DNA of 64,000 nucleotides from Chitinophaga oryzae (GTDB lineage Bacteria; Bacteroidota; Bacteroidia; Chitinophagales; Chitinophagaceae). Location: positions 7,688,001-7,752,000 of the forward strand of contig NZ_CP051204.2 in NCBI RefSeq assembly GCF_012516375.2, written 5' to 3'. Each line of letters opens with the position of its first letter. The stretch's first letter is position 1. The notes beneath the pieces were generated by a model. It made no database searches and was not told the origin of the DNA. It worked only from the letters and a program-made list of their open reading frames with translations. The translations under genes and the position numbers were made by a program. Below, in pieces: positions 26,465-35,733 of this stretch.

Positions 26465-26556
26465 TCATTTGATTATTTGGTTATTTTAAAATTTAAAGCG
26501 TTCACTTATGGGCAAACCAACAAGTGAACGCTTTAAATTTTAAAATAACAAAATGA
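26465..26556. terminator. Long perfect inverted repeat between convergent genes
   Basis: Arms 26480-26507 and 26522-26549 are perfect over 28 bp around a 14-nt loop. An outer TCATTT (26465-26470) can pair with AAATGA (26551-26556) across an interruption. The structure fills exactly the gap between the stop codons of two convergent genes, so it is probably a bidirectional terminator. Its AT-rich build, with AATTTAAA next to a GCG, is like the structure at 25150-25260. Confidence 0.8.
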
Positions 26557-27354
26557 TTACGGTTTTTTGTAACCGTCTTTCGTGGCTTTCTCCGCCATGG
26601 TCACCATTCTTTTTTCGGTGTCAGGGTGAGAAGAGAACAGCTGGGCGCCTTTCTTCTTTTTTTCACCGTTATTGGCTTCCTGAGCTGCTTTCCACAGCTT
26701 TTCAAAAGCGGTGGACATTCCCCAGGGGTTCAGTTTATTTGCTTTCAGGAATTCGTAACCGTAATTGTCCGCCTGGCTTTCCTGGCCACGGGAGTAAGCA
26801 GAGTTAGCCACCGCTTCCCCCAGATCGCCCAGCTGAGAGTCGCTCAGCGCGCCGGCAGCGCCGCCCTGGGAAGACACACCGTCTTTCAGTGCGGAGGTCA
26901 TTAACGCGGTTTTAAAAGCGTCTTTGGAATCTTTATTTTTTACGTGACCGATCTCGTGACCGATAACGCCCATTACTTCATCGTCCGTCATTACCTTCAT
27001 CAGGCCGGCGCATACGCGCACGCTGCCATCCGCACAGGCGAAGGCATTGATATCCCTCACGAGGTACACCTTGAAGTTCAGGTTCATCCCTTCATAATTG
27101 GCGGCATTGGCCGTCAATTTAGCCAGCCGCTGTGCCAGCGGGTCATCCGCGGGGGCTACAGGATTGTGCTCGTCCATCCACTGGATATACTCTTTGGTAT
27201 ATTTGATGACTTCATCATCGCTCAGCGTTACGGCTTTTGCGGCTTTCACACCTGCGCCGATAGTTTTGGAATTGAGCTTGAACTGGGCGCTGGCAGTAGA
27301 TGCCAATGCAAGGGAGATAGCACAAACAATGCTACAGCGAGTAAAAACAAACAT
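26557..27354 (-). CDS. M48-family zinc metallopeptidase, exported
   Basis: 265 residues from the ATG at 27354 (MFVFTRCSIVCAISLALAST, signal peptide ending near ASAQ); upstream extension has no signal character. The catalytic HEXXH is in VIGHEIGHVKNKDS and the third zinc ligand Glu is in SRGQESQADNYGYEF. The protein is of the small, periplasmic BepA/LoiP type, with no membrane helices after the signal. Such enzymes degrade or assemble misfolded outer-membrane proteins. Here the end is SSHPDTEKRMVTMAEKA, as in relatives. It is preceded by a candidate promoter at 27408-27440. Confidence 0.93.
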   Translation of the reverse strand: MFVFTRCSIVCAISLALASTASAQFKLNSKTIGAGVKAAKAVTLSDDEVIKYTKEYIQWMDEHNPVAPADDPLAQRLAKLTANAANYEGMNLNFKVYLVRDINAFACADGSVRVCAGLMKVMTDDEVMGVIGHEIGHVKNKDSKDAFKTALMTSALKDGVSSQGGAAGALSDSQLGDLGEAVANSAYSRGQESQADNYGYEFLKANKLNPWGMSTAFEKLWKAAQEANNGEKKKKGAQLFSSHPDTEKRMVTMAEKATKDGYKKP

Positions 27355-27407
27355 AAAAAACAACTGTTTAGTTAGGAAATGGTTTAAGGTTAAAAACATT
27401 TGCGCAG

Positions 27408-27440
27408 CGAAGATAAAGGAAATATCCAATTCGAGCCAAA
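27408..27440 (-). promoter_or_regulatory. Candidate promoter for the M48 gene
   Basis: On the minus strand: TTTG (27440-27437), 21 bases, then TATCTTCG (27415-27408). It matches the Bacteroidota consensus at all fixed positions except one in the minus-7 box. It lies about 55 bp before the start codon. Confidence 0.5.
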
Positions 27441-27476
27441 CCGGAGACGGACTTCGGTATCCATGTGTGATCCGAA

Positions 27477-27511
27477 CTAAAAAGCTGCCCCTTACCGGGG
27501 CAGCTTTTTAG
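27477..27511 (-). terminator. Intrinsic terminator of the LRR-BRCT operon
   Basis: CTAAAAAGCTGCCCC, loop TTACC, GGGGCAGCTTTTTAG: a perfect 15-bp stem directly beside the stop codon at 27513-27515. It is symmetric, so it could also block reading from the other side. Confidence 0.85.
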
Positions 27512-27512
27512 T

Positions 27513-30500
27513 TTATGCGGCTGGCAAAACAAGGTCCTTTAGTTTTTTCAACTGTGTAAAATCGAACGAGCCAGGGGCAAACGGATTATAATCCAGCCGC
27601 AGTGTTTCCAGCTCCTGCAGCTGGTTTAAAGCCGCAGGCACCTCCGTAATACGGTTGCCTTTCAGCACTACGGTCACCAGGTTTTTCATCGCAGTAATGA
27701 AAGTCATGTCGGTAATCTCGCAAAACTCCAGGACCAACCCTGTCAACTCGCTGCATGCTGCAAGCCTTTCTGCATGTTTCAGTGGCACATATGCCATCCG
27801 GAATTTCTTAAGACGCACCTCTTTGCCGGTGAGATCAGGTACGGTCAGTCCGCCCTCACGCCTGCAGCCGACATGCAATTCCACCGGAAGCGTGAAGAGG
27901 GATGCCGGTATTTCATCGGTGGTAATGCGGACATACAATTCTTTCAGCGGGAGTTCTCTCAGGTAATCAACCAGACGTGGCAAGTCAGTTGTATCGCCAA
28001 GATCAAGATTCAACCAGCTAACATGCTGAAAATGTACCAGCACATCGGAGATATCGCTGGCTGGCATGTCTCTCAGTACCAGGCTTTCTCCCCTGTAGGA
28101 GCCACGATTTTGTTCCCTTTTCGCTATTTGAGCAGCCAACACAAAAGCGCATATATCTAATTCCGGATGCAGGTACAGCGGCCGGAAATTGTCTTCTGAC
28201 CGGTCTTTAAACCGGTCTTTCCAGTTTGTTTTAATATGATGCTGCAAAGCAGCCGACGCGTATTTCTTAAACAACGTCCTGGATTTTTTCCGGATGGCGG
28301 TGTCTTTGTGGAACAGGTGAATAGCCGCGAGATAACTCAGCAACACTTTGCCGGCGCCGCCACCTTCCATCATTTCCAGTATCAGTGCTATGTTATTGGT
28401 ATGCTGATCTGCCAGTAAGCGTGTAATCTGTTCCGTTAGCGCCTCATTCTCCTCTGTCATCAGGAAAGGGGTGTTATCTTTAATTTCCTGCGCCTTGAGA
28501 TGGTCTTCCAGAATGTATTGGCATTCCTGTTGAAAAAGCTGGCCAATCGCCTCTACCGGTATGTTCTGTCCGAGAAACAAATGGGTGGCCTCTTTCAGCT
28601 CTTTGGTCATGGTAGCGCCCCGGTGCTGCAACAGCTCCGCCAGCGATTTTTTACCGCTCAGTGTAGGCGTTCCCGCTACATATACTTTAGCACCGGTGAT
28701 ATTGCCGGCTGCATCGAATGGATACGGCAGCAGCGCGTGTAAAGCGTCGTACTGATGTGCCAGCAGGCCGAAGGCCACTTCGCGCCGGAGGCCATCAGGG
28801 ATATCCATAGTGGCCATCTGCGTAAAAGCAGCACGATAGGGCCTCAACGCTCCGCGGTCCTCCAGCACAATCTGTCCTCTTTTGGCGCGGCCAAGGGCCA
28901 GTGGTATCTCCGGTTTTTTCTCCTGCCACACCAGGCTGTAAAGCGCTTTGCTGCTGAAACGGATATTCAGGGTATCCAGATGGGACAGCTCCAGCAATGC
29001 TTCCGGCAACTGAAGGGAGTCTGCATAAAAGGTAGCCTCCTTTATTGCCGGCAACTCTTTCAGGTATTGAATGTACCAGTCAAATGACTGCTCTTTTGCG
29101 CTGCCGAAACGAACGGATTTCAGGCCGGGCATCCGTTTCAGCTGTGGTCTTACCGCAGCAGGATCTATCTCATTATAGCAATCAAAATCGAATACATCCA
29201 CACCGGGCAACTCAAAAAAGGCATCCGGAAGCACGGGAGTATCGTATGGCAGATGCAGCCAGCGAAGGCTGGGCGCGGGTATCAGCTGACGTATATCCTT
29301 GTCTGTTATAGCCGATACTGATAGTTCCTCCAGCCGGGAAAGCTGTGCCAGCCGTGCATAATCCATGCCATCCGCGTGCGCTGGCAATGTAAGTTTACGG
29401 AGATTCGGCAACCGGTATAACCCGTCCGGTAATGGAGGGAAGGTTTCACCCGACAGCGACAATTTCTCCAACGCTGTCAGGCCGGAAAGATCAGGCCAGC
29501 TGTCGAAAGTGCTATCGCGTATGTCCAGCGACTGTACCCAGGTCATTTGTGCCAGTGATGCCGGTAAAGTTTCGAGGCCATAAAGAGACAGGGAACGTAC
29601 ATGCTGTAGCGCCGTGATGCTGTCCGGCAGGGTCTTTTTGCCGTTCACTATATAGGGCAACAGGCTAGTGGTGCTGAAAGAAGTATGCGCAGGATTATCC
29701 TTTATCATATTGATAAAAAACGGCATCGGTAGCGGGCGGGAACTAATGATTTCCTGCAGCTGCTTTAACTGCAACAGTACTTCCGGTATCTCTTCAAAAT
29801 AGTTGTCGTACAGATCAATGGATTCCAGGCTTTCCAGCAGCGTAATGGATTCCGGCAGGGAGCGAAGCCCACATCCTTTTAACCGCAGGCGTTTCAGCTT
29901 TTTACAGTTCGCCAGTACCCGGAAGGCCTGGTCAAAGTCCAGGTCCTTATTCCCGTTGAGCGCCACCACTTCCAGTTCCTGCAGTTCGCCCATCTCCTCC
30001 GGCAGCCGGGTGAGCTTATTGTACTTCATATGCAGCTCTTTTAACTGCGACAGTTCTTTGATCGCCGGCGGCAACACAGCGATGCTGTTGGAAGAAAGAT
30101 CCAGTACCCGCAGGGAAGTGAAAGCGGCGATCTCCTTAGGCAGGGTTTTGATTTCATTAAACCGGAGGCTTAGCGCTTCCAGCTTCGGCAGCCCGGCAAT
30201 ATTTTTAGGAAAGGTGGTAAACCGGTTAGTCCGCAGGTTGAGGATACGCAGTTCTTTCAGCGACGGCAGACTGTCAGGCAGCGCCTTCAGCTGGTTGCCT
30301 GTTATTTCAAGGGCTTCCAGTCCCGTTAACAGACCAATGCTGTCCGGCAGTTCGCTCATTTTGGTTTTGGTCATACCGAGCCCTTTGAGCTGCGGCAACG
30401 CCGCCAGGGTGGAGATAGCGGCGGCATGGTCCAGCGCCTCGTTGTAGCCGAGGTCGAACTGTACATGCGGGATATGCGCCGCATCCTGGACGTCAGGCAG

Positions 30501-30620
30501 TTTTTTCAGGCGCTTGTTATGCAGGACGAAGCGCACTTTAGGATGCGGGCAGTTTTTGGCTTCTTTGATGTCATTGAGTACTACAATACCGGGTTCGGCG
30601 TACATGTGTCTGTGTTCCAT
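27513..30620 (-). CDS. LRR-BRCT protein, 1035 residues, second of a tandem pair
   Basis: A cytoplasmic repeat protein without a signal peptide. Leucine-rich repeats fill about 30-560, with a short break near 295-330 (PFFINMIKDNPAHTSF). A BRCT-like domain is seen at about 641-705 (GAKVYVAGTPTLSGKKSL, EATHLFLGQN). A helical part follows (725-805, GGGAGKVLLSYLAAIHLFHK), then a last LRR block (860-1030). BRCT domains bind proteins or DNA ends, often in DNA repair; in bacteria they are mainly known from NAD-dependent DNA ligase. It shares this whole domain order with the gene at 30642-33611, so the pair arose by duplication. The gap between them is 21 bp. Function unknown. Confidence 0.85.
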   Translation of the reverse strand: MEHRHMYAEPGIVVLNDIKEAKNCPHPKVRFVLHNKRLKKLPDVQDAAHIPHVQFDLGYNEALDHAAAISTLAALPQLKGLGMTKTKMSELPDSIGLLTGLEALEITGNQLKALPDSLPSLKELRILNLRTNRFTTFPKNIAGLPKLEALSLRFNEIKTLPKEIAAFTSLRVLDLSSNSIAVLPPAIKELSQLKELHMKYNKLTRLPEEMGELQELEVVALNGNKDLDFDQAFRVLANCKKLKRLRLKGCGLRSLPESITLLESLESIDLYDNYFEEIPEVLLQLKQLQEIISSRPLPMPFFINMIKDNPAHTSFSTTSLLPYIVNGKKTLPDSITALQHVRSLSLYGLETLPASLAQMTWVQSLDIRDSTFDSWPDLSGLTALEKLSLSGETFPPLPDGLYRLPNLRKLTLPAHADGMDYARLAQLSRLEELSVSAITDKDIRQLIPAPSLRWLHLPYDTPVLPDAFFELPGVDVFDFDCYNEIDPAAVRPQLKRMPGLKSVRFGSAKEQSFDWYIQYLKELPAIKEATFYADSLQLPEALLELSHLDTLNIRFSSKALYSLVWQEKKPEIPLALGRAKRGQIVLEDRGALRPYRAAFTQMATMDIPDGLRREVAFGLLAHQYDALHALLPYPFDAAGNITGAKVYVAGTPTLSGKKSLAELLQHRGATMTKELKEATHLFLGQNIPVEAIGQLFQQECQYILEDHLKAQEIKDNTPFLMTEENEALTEQITRLLADQHTNNIALILEMMEGGGAGKVLLSYLAAIHLFHKDTAIRKKSRTLFKKYASAALQHHIKTNWKDRFKDRSEDNFRPLYLHPELDICAFVLAAQIAKREQNRGSYRGESLVLRDMPASDISDVLVHFQHVSWLNLDLGDTTDLPRLVDYLRELPLKELYVRITTDEIPASLFTLPVELHVGCRREGGLTVPDLTGKEVRLKKFRMAYVPLKHAERLAACSELTGLVLEFCEITDMTFITAMKNLVTVVLKGNRITEVPAALNQLQELETLRLDYNPFAPGSFDFTQLKKLKDLVLPAA

Positions 30621-30641
30621 GGCGTTTTTCAGGTAAGGGAT

Positions 30642-33611
30642 TTAATATTTTTTGCTGTAGCGCATATTATTCAGGACATCCAGTAGTGGCAGCAGCAAGG
30701 CGTCCACATCTTTTTCGCTGATGTTGTTTCCCTCGATGGCAAGGGATGACAACCGGTCAAATGCGCGCATACCGGCAGGAAGGGCAGCAAGGTTGTTATT
30801 CGAAATATCCAGCAATTCCAGTTGGCACATGCCGGCGAGGAAATCTGCGTGCTGCAGACTACAATCCCTGAGGATACATGATGTCAGCTTGTCCCAGGCC
30901 GACACTCTTTCGGGATGCAGCAGTGGCGCTCCTTCCAGCGACAGCCGCGGGAAGGCTACCTGGTTTGGCCCCAGCGGTGGAATTGTAAACCCGGGACTTC
31001 CTTTCAGCCGCAGGGTAATATTCTGCAAAGCGGGCATCTGCCATACCTCCGAAGGCAGCGCGGTGATCGGCGCTTCAATGACCAGGTTCTGCAGCTGCAT
31101 CAGGGGCAGTTTTTCCAGCAGCTTTGTTATCGCCGCATTCCCGGGGCTTTCTATGGACAACATATTCACCGGCAGCATGTCCCGGATACTGTCTGTAACA
31201 GCGGTATCGGGGATATGTTTCAGCCAGAGGTTGGTCCTTCCGTCCACTCCCCTGGCCCGGAAACAGGCCAGCAGGAAAGCGAACATGTCCAGTTCCGGGT
31301 GCAGGTACAGGGCGGAGAACTCGTCTTCCCGCTTGTAACGGAAGGTATCACTCCAGGTAACGTCTATGTGATGTTGCAAAGCGGCGGAGGCGAATTTTCT
31401 CAACAGGCCCTTAGCTTCCGATGCAATGGTATCATTACGGTGAAAAAGGTGTAATGCCGCCAGGTAACTGATCAGTACCCGGTTAGCGCCGCCGCCGCTG
31501 ATGACCTGTAACGCCAGCGGCAGTTTACCATCTGTTTTCAGCAGCCGTGTCACCTGGCTGACGAGCTCCTGCCCTCCTTCTTCCATCAGGAAAGGCGCTT
31601 CCTCTTTCCACGTTTGTGCTTTCAGGTGATCTTCCAGCACTAGTTGAACAGGGTGTCCGGACAGCTGTACCACAGCGGTGGCACTGATGTGCTGCCCTAC
31701 AAAGACATGGGTGGCAGCGGCTATTTCGCCCACTATCGCGGCGCCACGCTGCTGTAAAACCGCTTTCAGCGCTTTTCGGGTACAAAGGGTTGGTTCCCCG
31801 GCGATGTACACCTGCGCTCCCGGCAGTTGTCCTTCCGGCGTAAAAGGCCAGGGCACCCGTTGTTTCAGCTCGTCATACCGACGGGCCAGCAGGCAGAAAG
31901 CCAGTTCCCGTGTTGCCATTCCCGTTATCTGCCGGTTCTGCAGCACTTCGAAAGCGTGCCGATAGGCTTTCATGGATGGTTTATTTTCCAGCACCAGCTG
32001 CCCCGGGCGGGTGTTTGCCACCGCAGGCGGCAGATGGGGTATACCCCAATAGTGTTCATTCCAAAACAGGCGAATATGTTCCAGATGCGGCAGGCCGGCC
32101 AGTGATGCGGGCACTGTTTGTTCATCGGGATAGAGGGTGACTTCCTTCAGCCGGGGCAGCTGCTGCAGCCAGCGGATACAGTCCGCTGCCGGCAATGGCC
32201 GCACTTTATTAAAAATGAGCGTATGCAGGTTGGGCAGGCGATGTAACATGGACAAGGCATGATGGACATCGATGGCTTCATACTGGTTGAGATCAAACAC
32301 CTGTACGCAAGGAAGATCATAATAAGCGTCCGGCAGCTGAGCTGCGGTGATGACCACATCGATGGACCGTCCGTGTACAGGCTGCAGAAAATGTTGCAGG
32401 TCCGTGTCGGTGACATCATCCGTCGTAATTTTTTCCAGGGCCGGCAGGCGGGCGATGCGGGCATAATCCGGGCGCACGGTACAACGTTCTATCGTCAGCG
32501 TTTTAAGGGCTGGCAGCTGGTAAATAAATTCCGGGAAGGCGGCAAAGCGCGTACCGGATACCAGGACATGCGCTATGGCCTGTAATCCGGAGAGGTCGGG
32601 CAGTGCCGCATATTCACCGTTGATAAAAGACAGCGAAGTCAGTTGCGCGAGCTTGTTCACCGTCGCGGGTATACGTTGCAGGTCGGTGAATGTGATGCTG
32701 TCCAGGTACTGAAGTTCTCCTGTATTAGCCGGCAAGGTACGGACACCGTCTTCTTCGTAAGGTAGTATTTTAAAGAGCTGGAGCGATGAGATATCGGGCC
32801 GGTCTTTTATCATGTTGAAATAGAAGGGTGCCGGCAGTGGCCAGTCGCACTCAATGGAGGTGAGACGGGGCATATGGGGGATAGACCGGAGCATATTTTT
32901 TCTCAGGTCCAGGGCGGTGATTTGCTGTAGGGCGGTGAGGCCGTCCGGCGAAACGGAAACGTCGCAGTTTTGCATCGACAAGCGTCTCAACGCGCCACAG
33001 CCGGCCAGCAGGCGGCAGGCGTCCGTTATTTTCAGAAAGCCGTTGTTGTCGAGTACCAGTATTTCCAGTTGAGAAAGGCGGGTGACGGATGCCGGCAGCC
33101 GGGTGAACTGCCCTCCGTCGAGATACAGTTTCTTCAGCGCCGGGAACATCGACAGGTCGCTGTCCGCCAGCGCTGCCAGTGTATTTCCGCCAAGATGCAA
33201 CTCTTCCAGTAACGGCAATGGCTGTGGTAAATGTGGCAGACCGGACAACTTGTTATTATTCAGTTTTAAAACCTTCAGCTGCTGTAGACCGGCGATAAAC
33301 GACGGTAGCGTCTTCAGTTTATTATGGGAAAGATCGAGGCATTGCAGGCCGGACAACCGGATGATGCCGGCGGGCAGTTCTTCCATGCCGGTGAATGCCA
33401 TGCTCAGGGCCTGCATATGGGGCACAGCCGCCAACTGGTTGATGACGGTGTCATGTTGCAGTTCCCGGTTGCCGCTTAGGTCAACATGCACATAAGGCAG
33501 TTTCGCGGCGGCTTCATAGCCGCGGGGCAGGGTACTCAGTCTTTTCCGTTGCAGGTCCACGTATCCTGTTGCCTGCGCGTTTTTCATGACATGGGTCTCA
33601 AAGTAATCCAT
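30642..33611 (-). CDS. LRR-BRCT protein, 989 residues, first of a tandem pair
   Basis: A paralogue of the protein at 27513-30620 with the same order: LRR (about 20-530), BRCT-like (about 597-660: GAQVYIAGEPTLCTRKALKA, ATHVFVGQHIS), a helical segment (GGGANRVLISYLAALHLFHR) and C-terminal LRR. Shared landmarks include PFYFNMIKD versus PFFINMIKD, and LYLHPELDMFAF versus LYLHPELDICAF. It is the upstream gene of a two-gene operon, with 83 bp between its start and the GTG/ATG region of the divergent membrane-protein gene. No signal peptide is present. An LRR-mediated recognition role in the cytoplasm is an inference. No enzyme domain is seen. Confidence 0.85.
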   Translation of the reverse strand: MDYFETHVMKNAQATGYVDLQRKRLSTLPRGYEAAAKLPYVHVDLSGNRELQHDTVINQLAAVPHMQALSMAFTGMEELPAGIIRLSGLQCLDLSHNKLKTLPSFIAGLQQLKVLKLNNNKLSGLPHLPQPLPLLEELHLGGNTLAALADSDLSMFPALKKLYLDGGQFTRLPASVTRLSQLEILVLDNNGFLKITDACRLLAGCGALRRLSMQNCDVSVSPDGLTALQQITALDLRKNMLRSIPHMPRLTSIECDWPLPAPFYFNMIKDRPDISSLQLFKILPYEEDGVRTLPANTGELQYLDSITFTDLQRIPATVNKLAQLTSLSFINGEYAALPDLSGLQAIAHVLVSGTRFAAFPEFIYQLPALKTLTIERCTVRPDYARIARLPALEKITTDDVTDTDLQHFLQPVHGRSIDVVITAAQLPDAYYDLPCVQVFDLNQYEAIDVHHALSMLHRLPNLHTLIFNKVRPLPAADCIRWLQQLPRLKEVTLYPDEQTVPASLAGLPHLEHIRLFWNEHYWGIPHLPPAVANTRPGQLVLENKPSMKAYRHAFEVLQNRQITGMATRELAFCLLARRYDELKQRVPWPFTPEGQLPGAQVYIAGEPTLCTRKALKAVLQQRGAAIVGEIAAATHVFVGQHISATAVVQLSGHPVQLVLEDHLKAQTWKEEAPFLMEEGGQELVSQVTRLLKTDGKLPLALQVISGGGANRVLISYLAALHLFHRNDTIASEAKGLLRKFASAALQHHIDVTWSDTFRYKREDEFSALYLHPELDMFAFLLACFRARGVDGRTNLWLKHIPDTAVTDSIRDMLPVNMLSIESPGNAAITKLLEKLPLMQLQNLVIEAPITALPSEVWQMPALQNITLRLKGSPGFTIPPLGPNQVAFPRLSLEGAPLLHPERVSAWDKLTSCILRDCSLQHADFLAGMCQLELLDISNNNLAALPAGMRAFDRLSSLAIEGNNISEKDVDALLLPLLDVLNNMRYSKKY

Positions 33612-33721
33612 AGGCGTGCGGGTTATCGCGCTATAAAGAAAGAAAACTTTCCCCTGTCCTCAAAAAGAAATGCTCCCGCCGGCGCTCTTCTCCTGTGAGC
33701 AAAAATCCGTATACTTATACC

Positions 33722-34345
33722 ATGGAAATAAAACGGGCCCGCATATATCCTGCTATCCTTTCTCTTCTGGGATGGTTTGCGCTGATAGCGCAGTATTACC
33801 TGATGATCGTGAGCGGGAAATTGCCGCCCGGGGAGCTGACGATACGGTTCTTCAGTTATTTCACTATTCTGACCAATCTGCTGGTAGCCGTAACTAATAC
33901 AGTATTGTGGCTGTATCCTGCGTCCCGCTTCTTTTCGCGGGCAGGTACACAAACGGCGCTGACGGTGTATATTCTGATTGTGGGGATCATCTATAATGCG
34001 GTGTTACGGTGGTTGTGGCAACCGCAGGGGTTGCAACAGGCGGTGGATGAACTGTTGCACAGTGTGATCCCGGTGATGTGGTTGCTGTACTGGATGTTAT
34101 TTACCGCCAGGCGGCGGCTGGAGTGGAAACAGTGCTGGCCGTGGCTGGCGTATCCGTTGGTTTATTTTGTGTATACCCTTGCCAGAGGCGCTGCTACCGG
34201 CTTTTATCCCTACCCGTTCATTGAGGTGAACCGGATAGGGATAACGCAGGCGCTGATCAATGCCGTGGGTATTGCCGGCATCTTTCTTTTACTGTCGCTG
34301 CTGTTCATCGGTATCAGCAGGTATCTTACTTCAGATCGAAGGTAA
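33722..34345 (+). CDS. Pr6Pr-family integral membrane protein
   Basis: 207 residues from the ATG at 33722 (MEIKRARIYPAILSLLGWFA); a GTG nine codons upstream gives a polar start and is less likely. Six membrane segments are visible (about 10-30, 45-65, 75-95, 110-130, 140-160, 175-195). Conserved features include FFSYFTILTNLLVA, VYNAVLRW seen as IIYNAVLRWLW, and the pattern LLHSVIPVMWLLYW. This is the Pr6Pr/FAR-17a-like layout, whose bacterial members have no known role. Its 3' end overlaps the exonuclease-like gene by 20 bp on the opposite strand. Confidence 0.85.
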   Translation: MEIKRARIYPAILSLLGWFALIAQYYLMIVSGKLPPGELTIRFFSYFTILTNLLVAVTNTVLWLYPASRFFSRAGTQTALTVYILIVGIIYNAVLRWLWQPQGLQQAVDELLHSVIPVMWLLYWMLFTARRRLEWKQCWPWLAYPLVYFVYTLARGAATGFYPYPFIEVNRIGITQALINAVGIAGIFLLLSLLFIGISRYLTSDRR

Positions 34346-35348
34346 CCAGCAGGGCTTTATGGTCGGTGGGCCATACGCCTTTGGGGGCCATAAACTTGTC
34401 TTTCGTGTGCTCATCGCGGATAGCGCCGTATACCACGGAAGCACGGGGTCCTACAATAGTGGCGCCTTTCAGGCGCAATCTTTTATCCGGACGGAAGAAA
34501 ACAAAATCGATACGGTCCCTGTCGTCCGCATCGGGCGACCATGCCAGCTTACTAACGGGAACGGCCGTATTGCCTGCCGGGAAGGTAAAGCCGGGATGAG
34601 TGACCGGGTTGGGGTATAACCGGCGGTAGGCGTCCGTAAAGCCTTCTTTCTCCAATGCCATGGTCACGTTCCAGGAGACGATGGCGCCGTGGTGATCAAA
34701 CAGGTCTTTGGTGGCTGCGGTCCAGTCCCGGTGGGAAGGTTCGTTAAAATCGCCGCCCAGTATTACGATGCTGCCTTTGGCCGTTTCGCGGCGGGCGTCA
34801 GCCATAAACAGTGCTATTTCCTCATCCCGTTGGGAAGCGCGGTTATCTGCCAGTATACTGTCTGCATTGGTGACCGGCGCCGGCAGTTTCTTCCAGCTGC
34901 TGCTATGATACCCGCGGGGCAGGTAGTTGGCGGCATGCAGATAGTCCAGGTGTGCCGTGTAAACGGCCACGTTAGTGCCATCCACGCGTACAACGGCTTT
35001 ATAAACGGAGCCGTGATCATCTTTTTCCGGGCTGATAGTTTCAAATTGTGTTATCGGGTAGGCTGAAAGGATGCCCGAGTCGTAGCTGTATTCGCTATAG
35101 AAGGTGCGGCCTCTTTTGGCCAGCGCTTCCCGGATGCGGTCGCAGAAGCGGGTCTGTTTATAGTTGCGGACTTCGCTGAAAGTGATGATATCTGCGCCCG
35201 TGTGGATGATTTCGTCGGCGATAGCCTCAAATCCGCCCGGTACGACGGTACCTTCCTGCCAGATGTTGAACTGCAATACTTTTAGCGTGGTGGCCGCCTG
35301 TCCCTGCAAGCATAGCAGGAGCAGCAATGGTAAGGTCCATTTTATCAT
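34326..35348 (-). CDS. Exported endonuclease/exonuclease/phosphatase-fold protein
   Basis: 340 residues from the ATG at 35348, which begins a signal peptide (MIKWTLPLLLLLCLQGQAA). The fold is marked by LKVLQFNIWQEG, DIITFSEVRN (catalytic Glu), VAVYTAHLDYLHA, VILGGDFNEPSHRDW (Asp-Phe-Asn), RIDFVFF and WPTDHKALLVTF (Asp-His pair at the end). All key residues are present, so it should be an active phosphoesterase acting outside the cytoplasm, on nucleic acid or another phosphate ester. A palindromic site at 35403-35422, matching the XRE regulator sites, lies 55 bp upstream, so its expression may be controlled by that regulator. Confidence 0.9.
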   Translation of the reverse strand: MIKWTLPLLLLLCLQGQAATTLKVLQFNIWQEGTVVPGGFEAIADEIIHTGADIITFSEVRNYKQTRFCDRIREALAKRGRTFYSEYSYDSGILSAYPITQFETISPEKDDHGSVYKAVVRVDGTNVAVYTAHLDYLHAANYLPRGYHSSSWKKLPAPVTNADSILADNRASQRDEEIALFMADARRETAKGSIVILGGDFNEPSHRDWTAATKDLFDHHGAIVSWNVTMALEKEGFTDAYRRLYPNPVTHPGFTFPAGNTAVPVSKLAWSPDADDRDRIDFVFFRPDKRLRLKGATIVGPRASVVYGAIRDEHTKDKFMAPKGVWPTDHKALLVTFDLK

Positions 35349-35402
35349 ATGTTCACTGTTTGGGATAAAAATAGTGTTTTGAGAGAAAAAAAATAAAAAA
35401 GA

Positions 35403-35422
35403 CACTTACCTATAGGCAAGTG
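35403..35422. promoter_or_regulatory. Candidate XRE operator 1
   Basis: CACTTACCTATAGGCAAGTG: 18 of 20 bases are symmetric. It lies between the regulator gene and the start of the exonuclease-like gene. On the minus strand a TTG within the site is followed after 21 bases by TATTTTTT, a weak promoter for that gene, which the site would block. Confidence 0.6.
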
Positions 35423-35449
35423 ATTGTTTTTTTCCTACCTTAGTATGGA

Positions 35450-35686
35450 TTATTTGTCCGGCAACGGTTTTTTAGGCAGGAAATCCTGTGGGCTGCATTC
35501 CAGGATGCCGGCCAGTTGATTGAGGTGTTTGATATTATAATGAGAAGGATATTGAGCGCTTTCTACTTTTCCGATGAACCCTACAGACATTCCCAGTAAA
35601 TGCGCGAGATCTGCTTGAGATAAGTTCATCTCAAGTCTTCTCTCTTTGACTTTCTGAATAACATATAAATCAACTTTGCTCTTCAT
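35450..35686 (-). CDS. XRE-family DNA-binding regulator, 78 residues
   Basis: A single helix-turn-helix domain of 78 residues, starting at the ATG at 35686; a GTG two codons upstream is possible. HTH helices run at about 15-55 (RLEMNLSQADLAHLLGMSVG, FIGKVESAQY). There is no partner-binding extension, so it is probably a dimeric repressor. Three palindromes with the same core CCTATAGG lie around it, one on its own start codon, one between it and the divergent gene at 35769, and one before the gene at 35348. Self-repression and control of both neighbours is the natural inference. Confidence 0.85.
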   Translation of the reverse strand: MKSKVDLYVIQKVKERRLEMNLSQADLAHLLGMSVGFIGKVESAQYPSHYNIKHLNQLAGILECSPQDFLPKKPLPDK

Positions 35687-35705
35687 AATCACCTATAGGA
35701 AAGCA
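35686..35705. promoter_or_regulatory. Candidate XRE operator 2, on the regulator start codon
   Basis: Core CCTATAGG at 35692-35699, flanked by TAATCA and AAAGCA. Its left end covers the first base of the regulator start codon, so binding would block translation initiation region transcription of the regulator gene itself. Confidence 0.55.
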
Positions 35706-35733
35706 TGAAGGTCGGAAAGCTTTGAGCAACAAA

